From JAZKHE01 sp040385525 (lineage in GTDB: Bacteria > Bacteroidota > Bacteroidia > UBA4408), in NCBI GenBank assembly GCA_040385525.1, contig JAZKHE010000006.1, positions 124,001 through 188,000 of the forward strand: DNA of 64,000 nucleotides, given 5' to 3'. The stretch's first letter is position 1; each line of letters starts with the position of its first letter. Shown here piece after piece: positions 17,388-25,645 of this stretch. Made by a program: the position numbers and the translations under genes. Below the pieces are notes generated by a model that saw nothing but the letters and a program-made list of their open reading frames with translations, made no database searches and was not told where the DNA came from.

Positions 17388-17684
17388 ATGAGCACAACAA
17401 ATACAACAACTATCCCAAAAGTTGAAAAAGAGGATATTGATAAGTTAACTTTTCCTAATGAAGACGTGTTAACCTCTGCTGATGAAATTAAACAACGACA
17501 TGCCGATTTAGAGCACGCTATGCGTTTGGGTAATATTGAACACGGCAAAATAAAAGTGCATTTTAAAGACAGTGAAGGCTTAAAACAAGTTGAAACAACT
17601 ATTTGGGCAACTACCGATAAACGTATTGTTTTAAAAGGCGGTATTATGATTCCCATAAATAGAATTTGTAAAGTAATTATTTAG
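17388..17684 (+). CDS. Conserved small protein of unknown function
   Basis: The protein has 98 residues from ATG 17388. The earlier ATG at 17355 gives eleven atypical residues and is less likely. It is acidic, with an N-terminal Thr-rich segment, a central helix TSADEIKQRHADLEHAMRLGNIEHGKIKVHFKDSEG and a beta-rich C-terminus VETTIWATTDKRIVLKGGIMIPINRICKVII. No enzyme motif is visible. Proteins of this look are common in Bacteroidota, but I cannot assign a role. It lies between tilS and the lemA cluster and has its own upstream gap. Confidence 0.75.
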   Translation: MSTTNTTTIPKVEKEDIDKLTFPNEDVLTSADEIKQRHADLEHAMRLGNIEHGKIKVHFKDSEGLKQVETTIWATTDKRIVLKGGIMIPINRICKVII

Positions 17685-17692
17685 TACTTTTG
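17665..17692 (+). promoter_or_regulatory. Promoter of lemA
   Basis: A -33 TTTG (17665-17668) and -7 TACTTTTG (17685-17692) are separated by 16 bases. The -7 element begins directly after the stop codon of the preceding gene and leaves about 20 bases of leader before the lemA ATG. Confidence 0.65.
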
Positions 17693-17717
17693 TACTGTTT
17701 TTAAAATTTAAAATAAA

Positions 17718-18314
17718 ATGAAAAAAAGTTGGATTATAATTGGCGTAATAGTTATTCTATTTTTTGTTCTTTACAGAATGTTTGTAGGTGGCTATAACAG
17801 CATGGTTGAAAAAGAAGAAGCAGTTAGCGGAGCGTGGTCTCAGGTAGAAAACGTTTACCAACGCCGTTCAGATTTGATTCCAAATATTGTAGCATCAGTT
17901 AAAGGTGAGGCAAATTTCGAAAAATCAACTTTGGTTGATGTAATTAATGCAAGAGCAAGTGCTACACGTCCCGAAATTAAAGTAGATCCAAGTAAAATTA
18001 CTCCAGAATCGGTTGCGAATTTTCAACAAGCGCAAGATGGTTTATCTTCTGCTTTAGGTCGTTTACTAATTACTGTTGAAAAATACCCAGAATTAAAAGC
18101 AAATAAAGCGTTTTCTGATTTACGCGTAGAGTTAGAAGGTACAGAAAACCGCATTGCAGTTGAGCGTAAACGTTTTAATGAAGTAGTTCAAGATTACAAC
18201 GCATTTATTCGCAAATTCCCGAAAAACATTGTTGCTAGCATGTTCGATTTCGAGAAAAAAGGATATTTTGAAGCAACTAAAGGAGCAGAAAAAGCACCAG
18301 AAGTTAAGTTTTAA
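17718..18314 (+). CDS. LemA family membrane protein
   Basis: The 198-residue protein has one N-terminal membrane helix (about 4-22) and a long helical body. Family motifs are YNSMVEKEEAVSGAWSQVENVYQRRSDLIPNIVASVKG, LSSALGRLLITVEKYPELKANKAF, LRVELEGTENRIAVERKRFNEVVQDYNAFIRKFP and the ending FEATKGAEKAPEVKF. LemA proteins are widely paired with TPM proteins, as here, and the pair is thought to act at the cell envelope. The function is unproven. A strong hairpin at 18335 separates it from the next gene. Confidence 0.92.
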   Translation: MKKSWIIIGVIVILFFVLYRMFVGGYNSMVEKEEAVSGAWSQVENVYQRRSDLIPNIVASVKGEANFEKSTLVDVINARASATRPEIKVDPSKITPESVANFQQAQDGLSSALGRLLITVEKYPELKANKAFSDLRVELEGTENRIAVERKRFNEVVQDYNAFIRKFPKNIVASMFDFEKKGYFEATKGAEKAPEVKF

Positions 18315-18334
18315 TTTTATTTAACGATATAACC

Positions 18335-18378
18335 AAAGGTTATTCAAAGTAGTTTGCTATTTTTGAATAACCTTTTTT
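18335..18378 (+). terminator. Terminator between lemA and the first TPM gene
   Basis: AAAGGTTATTCAAA (18335-18348) is exactly repeated inverted at 18362-18375 and is followed by T residues. The 14-bp stem would end most lemA transcripts before the two TPM genes. Confidence 0.8.
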
Positions 18379-18389
18379 AATTTCTAATA

Positions 18390-18821
18390 ATGAAAAAAAT
18401 ATTTACACCCGAACAAGAAAAACAGTTGATTTCAGCTATTGAAGCAGCCGAAAAAAATACTTCTGGCGAAATTAGAGTCCATATAGAATCTACCTGTTCT
18501 GGCGATGCAATGGGCAAAGCACAAAAAATGTTTCATAAATTAGGAATGGATAAAACCGATTTAAAGAATGGTATTTTAATTTATTTGGCTTTTGAATCGA
18601 GAACCTTTGCTATTATTGGTGATAAAGGCATTAACGATAAAGTTGCCAGTGACTTTTGGGACAAAACAAAAGACGGAATGTTAGAAAATTTTAAACAAAG
18701 TAAATTTTTAGAAGGTTTAGTTTTTGGAGTTAGCGAAGCTGGAAATAAATTAAAAGAGTTTTTCCCTTACCAAAGTAATGATAAAAACGAGTTGAGTAAC
18801 GATATATCTTTTGGCGCATAA
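18390..18821 (+). CDS. Cytoplasmic TPM domain protein
   Basis: The 143-residue protein lacks a signal peptide or membrane helix. It is a bare TPM domain with FTPEQEKQLISAIEAAEKNTSGEIRVHIE, KMFHKLGMDKTDLKNGILIYLAFESRTFAIIGDKGINDKV and a helical C-terminus. Its stop overlaps the ATG of the following exported TPM gene. One TPM domain is thus predicted inside the cell and one outside, in the same cluster with LemA. Some TPM domains have acid phosphatase activity, but no claim for this one can be made. Confidence 0.88.
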   Translation: MKKIFTPEQEKQLISAIEAAEKNTSGEIRVHIESTCSGDAMGKAQKMFHKLGMDKTDLKNGILIYLAFESRTFAIIGDKGINDKVASDFWDKTKDGMLENFKQSKFLEGLVFGVSEAGNKLKEFFPYQSNDKNELSNDISFGA

Positions 18822-19552
18822 TGAAAAATAAATTAATTCAGTTTTTATCCATATTATTATTCGCACTTCCTTTATTTGTTAGCGCACAAGATTTTCCTGA
18901 AAAACAAAATCCTCCAAAACTCGTAAACGATTTTGCAGGAATGCTTTCTGCTACTGAAGTGCAGCAGCTAGAACGTAAACTTGTTGATTTTAACGATTCT
19001 ACATCTACACAAATTGCTATTGTAATAGTTAATTCTATTGGCGATTACGCTGCTTCAGATTATGCTGTTCAATTAGCAGAAAAGTGGGGCATAGGGCAAA
19101 AAGGTGTAAACAACGGAATTTTAATTTTAATTGCAAAAGAAAGTAGAGATGCCTACATAGCAACTGGCTACGGAATGGAAGCTTACGTTCCAGACCTTGT
19201 TGCAAACGAAATTATTGAAAATCAAATAATTCCAAATTTTAAAAACCAACAATATTATCAAGGTTTAGATGAAGCAAGTTCTGCTATAATGAATGCTGTA
19301 AAAGGCGTTTATAAAGGAACTGGTGGAGGTGGTAAAAGCGGTGATGGAACTTTTAAAACAATATTTATTATAGCATTTATTATTATGGCAGTATTCGTTA
19401 TGAGCAAAAGAGGCGGCGGCGGCGGCGGAATGTATTATGGCGGTAGCGGTTTTAGCAGTGGTAGAAGTTCTGGTGGCTTTAGCGGAGGAAGTAGCTTTGG
19501 TGGTTTTGGTGGCGGAAGCTTTGGTGGTGGTGGCTCAGGAGGCAAGTGGTAA
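18821..19552 (+). CDS. Exported TPM domain protein with Gly-rich tail
   Basis: The 243-residue protein has a signal peptide ending SAQ (about 22). The TPM domain spans about 30-160, with LVNDFAGMLSATEVQQLERKL, WGIGQKGVNNGILILIAKESRDAYIATGYGMEAYVPD and similar. One membrane helix (about 183-195) is followed by a tail of Gly, Ser and Phe ending GGSGGKW. It is half the length of the paralogue at 343-1821. The start overlaps the previous stop by one base, showing coupling. The Gly-rich tail would lie in the cytoplasm if the TPM domain is outside. Confidence 0.9.
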   Translation: MKNKLIQFLSILLFALPLFVSAQDFPEKQNPPKLVNDFAGMLSATEVQQLERKLVDFNDSTSTQIAIVIVNSIGDYAASDYAVQLAEKWGIGQKGVNNGILILIAKESRDAYIATGYGMEAYVPDLVANEIIENQIIPNFKNQQYYQGLDEASSAIMNAVKGVYKGTGGGGKSGDGTFKTIFIIAFIIMAVFVMSKRGGGGGGMYYGGSGFSSGRSSGGFSGGSSFGGFGGGSFGGGGSGGKW

Positions 19553-19652
19553 ACTTTTATAGTTATAAGTTGTTAAGTTGTAAGTCAGTAAGTTCATGGT
19601 TTTTATTTTATTATTAAGAATCTAAACCGTCAACAGTAAACCAAAAACAAGT

Positions 19653-20621
19653 ATGAAATTCAAATATATTTTTCTTGTAATCACTTTAATTATAGCAAGT
19701 TGTTCTTCTCCCAAAAAAGAGAAAACTGTACCTGTTGTTGCTTTTTTAGATGCTTTTGAAGATGAAACTGTTGGTCAGGCAAAGAATGGTTTTTTTGATG
19801 CGCTTGAAAAAAATGGCTTTAGCGAAAAAGATAAAACCCTCGAAGTTATATACAGAAATGCACAAGGCGATATGACGACAATGGGGCAAGCCATTGATTA
19901 TTTTCTTGCGCAAGATGCTGATTTAATAGCCACTAACGCCACTATTTCAACAATTGCAGCCGTTCAAAAACAAAATGCAGTTCCAGTTTGTATGATGGTT
20001 TCGCCTAGTGTAGAACTAATGCAATTAACCGATAAGCGCGGAAAATCGCCTCAAAATTTGTTTGGTGTATACGAAACCCTTAGTTATATTGATACTTCAG
20101 TAGCATTAATTAAAAAGATTGTTCCAACAGCTAAAAAATTAGGTTTAATTTATAATCAAGCTGAACCTCAATCGGTAAATGCTTTTTATAAAATTAGCGA
20201 AGAATGCAAACGTCAAAACCTAGCTATTGAAGCTTTACCCGTTAATAATAGCTCTGAAACACAACAAGTGGTTCAGGCATTGTTAGCAAAACAAATTGAT
20301 TGCTTTTTTGCTATGCCTGATAATACAGTTTTTTCTTCTTTCGAAACGATTGTAAAAACCTGTAACGAAAAAAACGTTCCTGTTTTTACTAGCGAATCGG
20401 GTTTGGTAAAACGCGGTGCAGTTGCTGCTTATGGCGCAGATATGTATTTGTGGGGATATCAATCGGGTGAAGAGGCTGTTAAATTTTTAAAAAATAAAAA
20501 CCTTAATGGTTTAATTCCTGTTATGGTAAAAGCAAGAAAAGTTTCTTTTAATAAAGAAGCTGCAACTAAATTGGGGATTAGTATAACCGATAGTATTGCT
20601 AATACTTTCAACCAAAATTAA
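19653..20621 (+). CDS. ABC transporter substrate-binding lipoprotein (PF04392-like)
   Basis: The 322-residue protein has a lipobox ending IASC with lipid-modified C17. The body is a type I periplasmic-binding fold: VAFLDAFEDETVGQAKNGFFDALEKNGF, VIYRNAQGDMTTMGQAIDYFLAQDADLIATNATIS, KKLGLIYNQAEPQSVNAFY and GAVAAYGADMYLWGYQSGEEAVKFL. Relatives include TrpX-type tryptophan-binding proteins, but the ligand cannot be read from sequence. The permease starts 2 bases after the stop. No ATPase gene follows. Confidence 0.87.
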   Translation: MKFKYIFLVITLIIASCSSPKKEKTVPVVAFLDAFEDETVGQAKNGFFDALEKNGFSEKDKTLEVIYRNAQGDMTTMGQAIDYFLAQDADLIATNATISTIAAVQKQNAVPVCMMVSPSVELMQLTDKRGKSPQNLFGVYETLSYIDTSVALIKKIVPTAKKLGLIYNQAEPQSVNAFYKISEECKRQNLAIEALPVNNSSETQQVVQALLAKQIDCFFAMPDNTVFSSFETIVKTCNEKNVPVFTSESGLVKRGAVAAYGADMYLWGYQSGEEAVKFLKNKNLNGLIPVMVKARKVSFNKEAATKLGISITDSIANTFNQN

Positions 20622-20623
20622 AA

Positions 20624-21481
20624 ATGAGTTTTTATGTTTCTGCTTTAACACTGGGTTTGGCTTTTTTTAGCTTGTGTTTGGGCATTTTTATTTCACTTAA
20701 AATTTTTAATATCCCTGATATTACTACCGACGGAAGTTATACGCTAGGAGCGGCTGTTACTGCAATATGTTTAACCAATCAAGTTTCGTTACCCATAACT
20801 TTTTTACTGGTAATTTGTAGTGGAGCAATTGCTGGATTAATTACTGCATTTATTACAACAAAATTTAAAATTAATGCACTTTTAGCTGGTATTTTAGTAA
20901 TGACAGCCTTATATTCAGTTAATTTAAAAATATTAGGCAGGTCTAACGTTCCATTAATTGATGTTCAAAATATTTTTAACTGGAATGAAAACAAATTTTT
21001 AGCCGAACTAACTATTTTATCGCTAGCAGTAGCAGTTTTGATATTGTTTTTTTCTTGGCTTTTAAAAACCGATTTTGGTTTAACCATGCAAGCAACAGGT
21101 GTTAACGAAACAATGGTTAAATCGATAGGCAGCAACCCAAACAAAATTAAAATTATTGGTTTGGCAATAAGTAATTCTTTGGTTGCTTTAAGCGGTTTTT
21201 TTATTGCTCAATTGCAAGGTTTTGCCGATATAAATATGGGAATAGGCATTGTTATTATGGGTTTAGGCTCGGTTATGATAGGCGATGCGTTTTCTACTTT
21301 GTTTCAAATAAATTCAATAGGTGCAAAAATTGTTATGGTTTTAGTAGGCGCAATTTTGTTTAGAATATTATTGGCTTTTGCGCTCAGCGTGGGTGTTGAC
21401 CCTGTTTGGCTAAAACTAATTACAGCTGTTTTTGTGCTAATTGTAGTTGCAATTCCTACTTTCAAATTAAAAACAAGTTAA
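20624..21481 (+). CDS. ABC transporter permease (branched-chain/TrpY-like)
   Basis: The 285-residue protein has about eight membrane spans. Family phrases are FNIPDITTDGSYTLGAAVTA, GLITAFITTKFKINALLAGILVMTALYSVNLKILGRSNVPL, GLTMQATGVNETMVKSIGSNPNKIKIIGLAISNSLVALSGFFIAQLQGFADINMGIGIVIMGLGSVMIG. It pairs with the binding protein just upstream. The ATP-binding subunit that usually follows in this system is absent; a structured repeat element fills the next gap instead. The transporter must borrow an ATPase encoded elsewhere or be incomplete. Confidence 0.88.
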   Translation: MSFYVSALTLGLAFFSLCLGIFISLKIFNIPDITTDGSYTLGAAVTAICLTNQVSLPITFLLVICSGAIAGLITAFITTKFKINALLAGILVMTALYSVNLKILGRSNVPLIDVQNIFNWNENKFLAELTILSLAVAVLILFFSWLLKTDFGLTMQATGVNETMVKSIGSNPNKIKIIGLAISNSLVALSGFFIAQLQGFADINMGIGIVIMGLGSVMIGDAFSTLFQINSIGAKIVMVLVGAILFRILLAFALSVGVDPVWLKLITAVFVLIVVAIPTFKLKTS

Positions 21482-21518
21482 AATTTTTTAATCCAGTTCA
21501 ATCCATTTTCGTAGGACT

Positions 21519-21719
21519 GACCTTCGAAAAATAAAACAAGAAAATCAAGTGAGATTTTTAGCGAGGGCATTTTGTAAGTAATCAACGAGTGAGTTTATTG
21601 GAAATGTGCGTGGCACGAACGGCTTTGGTTACGTGAAAAAAGCGATATGTAGATTTTCGTTTTATTTTTCGGAAGTCTTGATTTTTTGTTTCTTTTTTAT
21701 CAAGAAAAAAGAAAAGAAG
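21519..21719 (+). repeat. Structured intergenic element, copy 2 (upstream of def)
   Basis: The 19-bp closing stem pairs 21519-21537 with 21659-21677. CTTGAT lies at 21677-21682. The 10-bp hairpin is 21689-21698 with 21705-21714 and has loop ATCAAG (21699-21704), complementary to CTTGAT. Compared with copy 1, base pairs change on both sides of the closing stem (TTT/AAA to AAC/GTT, T-A to C-G) and of the hairpin (C-G to T-A), so pairing is kept while sequence drifts. It lies in the 338-base gap before def, 100 bases upstream of its start. Confidence 0.82.
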
Positions 21720-21794
21720 TATCAAATTCAGAGAATTTTATAGTAAAATGAATTAGTCTGAATAAAAGAGAAATAAAAATTGTAATTATTTTTG

Positions 21795-21802
21795 TAATTT
21801 TG
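21795..21802 (+). promoter_or_regulatory. -7 element upstream of def
   Basis: TAATTTTG matches TAnnTTTG and leaves a leader of about 13 bases. An overlapping TATTTTTG lies 8 bases upstream. If this is the main promoter, the structured element at 21519 is upstream of transcription start and is not part of the def mRNA. Confidence 0.5.
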
Positions 21803-21819
21803 CACCATCAATTTTTATT

Positions 21820-22377
21820 ATGATTTTACCAATTGTAGCCTACGGAGACCCTGTTTTAAAAAAGAAAGCAGTTAATATAGACGAAAAATATCCTGATTTG
21901 CAACAGCTTATTGATGATATGTTCGAAACCATGGATAACGCTTCTGGCGTGGGTTTAGCTGCACCACAAATTGGTAAAAGTATTCGTTTATTTATTGTTG
22001 ATGCCACTCCATTTGAAGATAAAGAACCAGAAGTAAAAGATTTTGTACAAGTTTTTATTAATCCTGTAATTGTTGAAGAATCTGGCGAAGAATGGGGTTT
22101 TAACGAAGGTTGCTTGAGTATTCCAGGTATTAGAGAAGATGTTTTTCGTAAACCAACTATTTTAGTGAGATACTACGATGAGAATTTTGAATATTATGAA
22201 GAAGAATTTTCTGGAATTGCAGCGCGTATTATTCAGCACGAATACGACCATATTGAAGGGAAATTATTTGTAGAAAGAATTAATCCATTAAAAAAAGCAC
22301 TAATAAAAGGTAAACTAAACGATATTAGTAAAGGCAATGTAGATTGCGATTATAAAATGCGTTTTGCAAAAAAATAA
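21820..22377 (+). CDS. def: Peptide deformylase
   Basis: The 185-residue metalloenzyme removes the N-formyl group from nascent proteins. All three motifs are present: SGVGLAAPQIG (motif I), EGCLSIPG with the metal-binding Cys (motif II) and QHEYDHIEG with HExxH-type metal and acid residues (motif III). The start PIVAYGDPVLKKKAV is standard. The gene is followed after 3 bases by a lipoprotein gene, so they are likely co-transcribed. Confidence 0.96.
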   Translation: MILPIVAYGDPVLKKKAVNIDEKYPDLQQLIDDMFETMDNASGVGLAAPQIGKSIRLFIVDATPFEDKEPEVKDFVQVFINPVIVEESGEEWGFNEGCLSIPGIREDVFRKPTILVRYYDENFEYYEEEFSGIAARIIQHEYDHIEGKLFVERINPLKKALIKGKLNDISKGNVDCDYKMRFAKK

Positions 22378-22380
22378 TTT

Positions 22381-22965
22381 ATGAAATTAACCAATATACT
22401 TTTTGTAGCACTAGGGCTTACATTAGCTTTAAACGCTTGTAAATCGGATGCAGATAAAAACGAAGCCAACTCGCAAAGCGATAGTGTTAAAGTAAACATA
22501 AATGGAGTAAACTCTGATAGTTTATTGAACGAAATTAATGCAGTAGAAAAAAAACTATTTGCTGAAAAAAAAGATAAAATAGAAAGCACAATTGGTTTGC
22601 AAGCAATAAAAGTGTATACCGATTTTATTAATCAATTTCCAGAAGATAAGCGTGTACCCGAATATCTTTTTAAAGCAGGAGAAATTAGTAGTGCATTAAA
22701 TTTAAGCGATGCTGCCATTGGTTATTTCCAAAATCTATATACTAAGTTTCCTGAAAATGAAAAAGCAGTATTTGCAATGTTTATACACGCTTTTATTTTA
22801 GAAAACCAGTTAATGGATTTAGAAAAAGCAAAAGCAAAATACCAAGAAGTAATTGATAAATTCCCAGGCACACAGCAAGCTACAGATGCTAAGGCAAGCA
22901 TTGAACATTTAGGCAAATCGCCCGAAGATTTGATAAAAGAATTTGAAGCAAAAAATAAAAAGTAA
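22381..22965 (+). CDS. TPR-like lipoprotein
   Basis: The 194-residue protein has a lipobox LNAC with C20 as the lipidated residue and an Asp/Asn/Ser-rich tether. Helical repeats then read VYTDFINQFPEDKRVPEYLFKAGEISSALN, AIGYFQNLYTKFPENEKAVFAMFIHAFILENQL and AKAKYQEVIDKFPGTQQATDAKASIEHLG. The DKFPGTQ phrase is typical of YbgF/BamD-like tetratricopeptide repeats. It is probably anchored in an envelope membrane. It follows def by 3 bases; a terminator follows at 22984. Confidence 0.85.
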   Translation: MKLTNILFVALGLTLALNACKSDADKNEANSQSDSVKVNINGVNSDSLLNEINAVEKKLFAEKKDKIESTIGLQAIKVYTDFINQFPEDKRVPEYLFKAGEISSALNLSDAAIGYFQNLYTKFPENEKAVFAMFIHAFILENQLMDLEKAKAKYQEVIDKFPGTQQATDAKASIEHLGKSPEDLIKEFEAKNKK

Positions 22966-22983
22966 ATTATTTACTTTATTGTT

Positions 22984-23010
22984 AAAAGCGCAGTTTTACT
23001 GCGCTTTTTT
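22984..23010 (+). terminator. Terminator after the def operon
   Basis: AAAAGCGCAGT (22984-22994) and ACTGCGCTTTT (22998-23008) form an 11-bp stem with a TTT loop and further T. This is a strong intrinsic terminator. Confidence 0.9.
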
Positions 23011-23044
23011 TATGACATAAATTTAGATTTCAGCAATAAATAAT

Positions 23045-23052
23045 TATATTTG
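23045..23052 (+). promoter_or_regulatory. -7 element upstream of the S9 peptidase
   Basis: TATATTTG matches TAnnTTTG, 34 bases before the start codon. No convincing -33 element was seen. Confidence 0.45.
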
Positions 23053-23086
23053 ATAAAGGTTCAATCATTAAAAATTCATTACATAT

Positions 23087-25507
23087 ATGAAAAAAAATAT
23101 AATTTCAATTTCAATATTATTTTGTTCATTTATTAGTTTTTCGCAAGAAAATGTAACGTATCAAAATCCGCCTAAAGAAATTTTAGAACTAGCCGATTAT
23201 CAGCGTCCACCTTCGGTGTTTATAGATTCTAAGGCAGAGTATATGCTATTGGCTTACAGCAATACCTACAAGTCGTTAAACGATTTAAATCAAGAAGAAA
23301 TTAAATTGGCAGGCTTGCGAATTAATCCTATCACAAATATTTCGAGCACAGCTTATTATTTTAATAATATCAAAATTAAAAAGGTTGCTGATAAAGTAGA
23401 AAAACAAGTGGAAGGCTTGCCAAATAATGCAAACATTACTAATTTAAAATGGTCGCCAAATCAGAAAAAAATTGCATTTACCAACACAACCAGCACAGGT
23501 GTGGAGCTTTGGGTAATTGATATTGCAACGGCTAAAGCAAGCAAACTTACGGATGCTGTTTTAAATGCAAACATGAGCACACCATTTGTTTGGTATACCG
23601 ATAACGAAAATTTATTGGTGAAATTTTTACCAAAAGATAGACCAACATTAATTGATTCTAAAAAAGATTTACCACTCGGACCAACTGTATCTACTAGTGT
23701 TGGCGGAACTAAATCTCAAAACAGAACTTACCAAGATTTATTAAAATCGCCAGCCGACGAAAAAAACTTTGAGATTTTGGTGGCTTCAGAATTGTATAAA
23801 GTAAACCTAAGCGGAAAAGCAGACTTGTTTAAAACCAAAGATTTATACAACAGCATTAGTTTTTCGCCCGACGGAAATTATGTTTTAATCAACACCATTT
23901 CGCGACCATTTTCTTACATCGTTCCTCTGTTTCGTTTTCCTGTAAAGACGAATATTTACAAGGCTAACGGAGAGTTTGTAAAATTGGTAAACGATGTTCC
24001 CTTAACGGAAATTATGCCCAAAGGTTTTATGGCAGTGCGCAAAGGAAAACGCGATATGGCTTGGCGCGATGATAAACCCGCAACACTTTATTTTGTAGAA
24101 GCTTTAGACGAAGGAAACCCTGAAAATAAAGCCGATTTTAGAGATGAACTTTTTGTTTGGGATGCACCTTTTGCGCAAGAACCAAAATCTATTTTAAAAA
24201 CAATACAGCGTTTTGATGGCGTAGTTTGGGGCAACGAAACCACCGCAATTGCTTATGATAACTGGCACGACACGCGAAACACAAAAACCTATTTGTTTAA
24301 TCCTGCAAACGAAAAACAAGCACCTAAAATTATTTTTGATAGAAACCGACAAGATATTTATTCGGATCCTGGAAACTTTGAAACCACTAAAAACGTTTAT
24401 GGTAGAGATGTTTTAGCTATTGAAAATGGAACAGCTTTTTTAGTAGGCGATGGCTTTACAAAAGAAGGGCAATTTCCTTTTATTGATGAATTTTCGTTGG
24501 CTACACAAAAAACAAAACGCCTGTATCAATCGAATTTAAAAGATAAAATGGAACGCATTTTTTCTGTAATCGATTTTAAAAAGGGTTTGGCTTTGGTGCG
24601 CATAGAGTCGAAGAGTGAGTACCCTAATTATTATTTACGAAACATTAAAACCAAAGCAAATCCGCAAGCTATTACCAACTTTAGTAATCCTTTTGTGAGT
24701 TTAAATGGTGTGTACAAAGAGTTGATAAAATACAAACGTAAAGATGGTGTAGAATTATCTGGAACGCTTTATTTACCTGCTAATTACGATAAAACAAAAA
24801 AAGAAAAACTACCACTTTTAATTTGGGCTTATCCGCAAGAGTTTAAAGACAAGAGCAGCGCTGGGCAAACCAGTAACAATCCCAACGAATTTACTTTTCC
24901 GTATTATGGTTCGTTTGTGTATTGGGTTACGCGTGGTTATGCTGTTTTAGATGATGCAGCTTTCCCAATAGTGGGAGAGGGCAAAACAGAACCTAACGAT
25001 ACGTTTATAGAGCAATTAATTGATAATGCAGAAGCAGCAATAAATGCAGTAGATAATTTAGGATTTATTGATAAAAATAAAGTAGCTGTTGGCGGACACT
25101 CGTATGGCGCATTTATGACCGCTAATTTGCTAAGCCACACCAAATTATTTGCTTGCGGAATTGCACGCAGTGGTGCGTATAATAGAACGCTTACACCATT
25201 TGGATTTCAGGGAGAGCAACGCAATTATTGGGAAGCAATTGATGTGTACACAAAAATTTCTCCATTTTCGAGTGCCGAAAAAATGAAAACACCTTTGCTT
25301 TTAGTGCATGGCGAAGCAGATAATAATCCGGGTACGTTTACTTTACAAACCGAGCGTTATTTTCAGGCATTAAAAGGTTTGGGCGCACCTGTGCGAATGG
25401 TTATATTACCCAAAGAAAGCCATAGTTATGTAGCTAAAGAAAGCATTTTTCATTTGCTTTGGGAACAAGAGCAATTTTTAGAAAAACATTTAAAAGGGAA
25501 TAAATAA
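23087..25507 (+). CDS. Exported S9 family prolyl oligopeptidase
   Basis: The 806-residue protein has a signal peptide (ISISILFCSFISFSQ, cleavage about residue 19). A beta-propeller region is visible through LKWSPNQKKIAFTN and ISFSPDGNYVLIN. The C-terminal alpha/beta hydrolase domain has the nucleophile elbow GGHSYGAF with S672, an acid residue in GEADNNPGTF and a histidine in PKESHSYVAKES. It probably cleaves short peptides in the periplasm. The fold is that of DPP-IV/acylaminoacyl peptidases. The exact substrate preference is not readable. It forms a single-gene unit. Confidence 0.92.
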   Translation: MKKNIISISILFCSFISFSQENVTYQNPPKEILELADYQRPPSVFIDSKAEYMLLAYSNTYKSLNDLNQEEIKLAGLRINPITNISSTAYYFNNIKIKKVADKVEKQVEGLPNNANITNLKWSPNQKKIAFTNTTSTGVELWVIDIATAKASKLTDAVLNANMSTPFVWYTDNENLLVKFLPKDRPTLIDSKKDLPLGPTVSTSVGGTKSQNRTYQDLLKSPADEKNFEILVASELYKVNLSGKADLFKTKDLYNSISFSPDGNYVLINTISRPFSYIVPLFRFPVKTNIYKANGEFVKLVNDVPLTEIMPKGFMAVRKGKRDMAWRDDKPATLYFVEALDEGNPENKADFRDELFVWDAPFAQEPKSILKTIQRFDGVVWGNETTAIAYDNWHDTRNTKTYLFNPANEKQAPKIIFDRNRQDIYSDPGNFETTKNVYGRDVLAIENGTAFLVGDGFTKEGQFPFIDEFSLATQKTKRLYQSNLKDKMERIFSVIDFKKGLALVRIESKSEYPNYYLRNIKTKANPQAITNFSNPFVSLNGVYKELIKYKRKDGVELSGTLYLPANYDKTKKEKLPLLIWAYPQEFKDKSSAGQTSNNPNEFTFPYYGSFVYWVTRGYAVLDDAAFPIVGEGKTEPNDTFIEQLIDNAEAAINAVDNLGFIDKNKVAVGGHSYGAFMTANLLSHTKLFACGIARSGAYNRTLTPFGFQGEQRNYWEAIDVYTKISPFSSAEKMKTPLLLVHGEADNNPGTFTLQTERYFQALKGLGAPVRMVILPKESHSYVAKESIFHLLWEQEQFLEKHLKGNK

Positions 25508-25645
25508 AATTAATAGCACAAGCGGATGCTTGCTCCAGAGTTGGGAAATGTCATGCGGGAGAAGTTCTGGTACGTAACGAAATATTCCTATTGGTTGCAA
25601 TTTTTTTATTTAAAACCTAATTATATATTTAACATTTTTAGATAA
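25508..25645. other. Intergenic gap with hairpin repeat
   Basis: The gap begins with AGCACAAGCGGATGCTTGCT (about 25516-25535), which can fold on itself. The rest shows a GC-richer stretch unlike its surroundings and no gene. It looks like a repeat fragment related to the AGCTCG hairpin at 26181. Confidence 0.4.
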
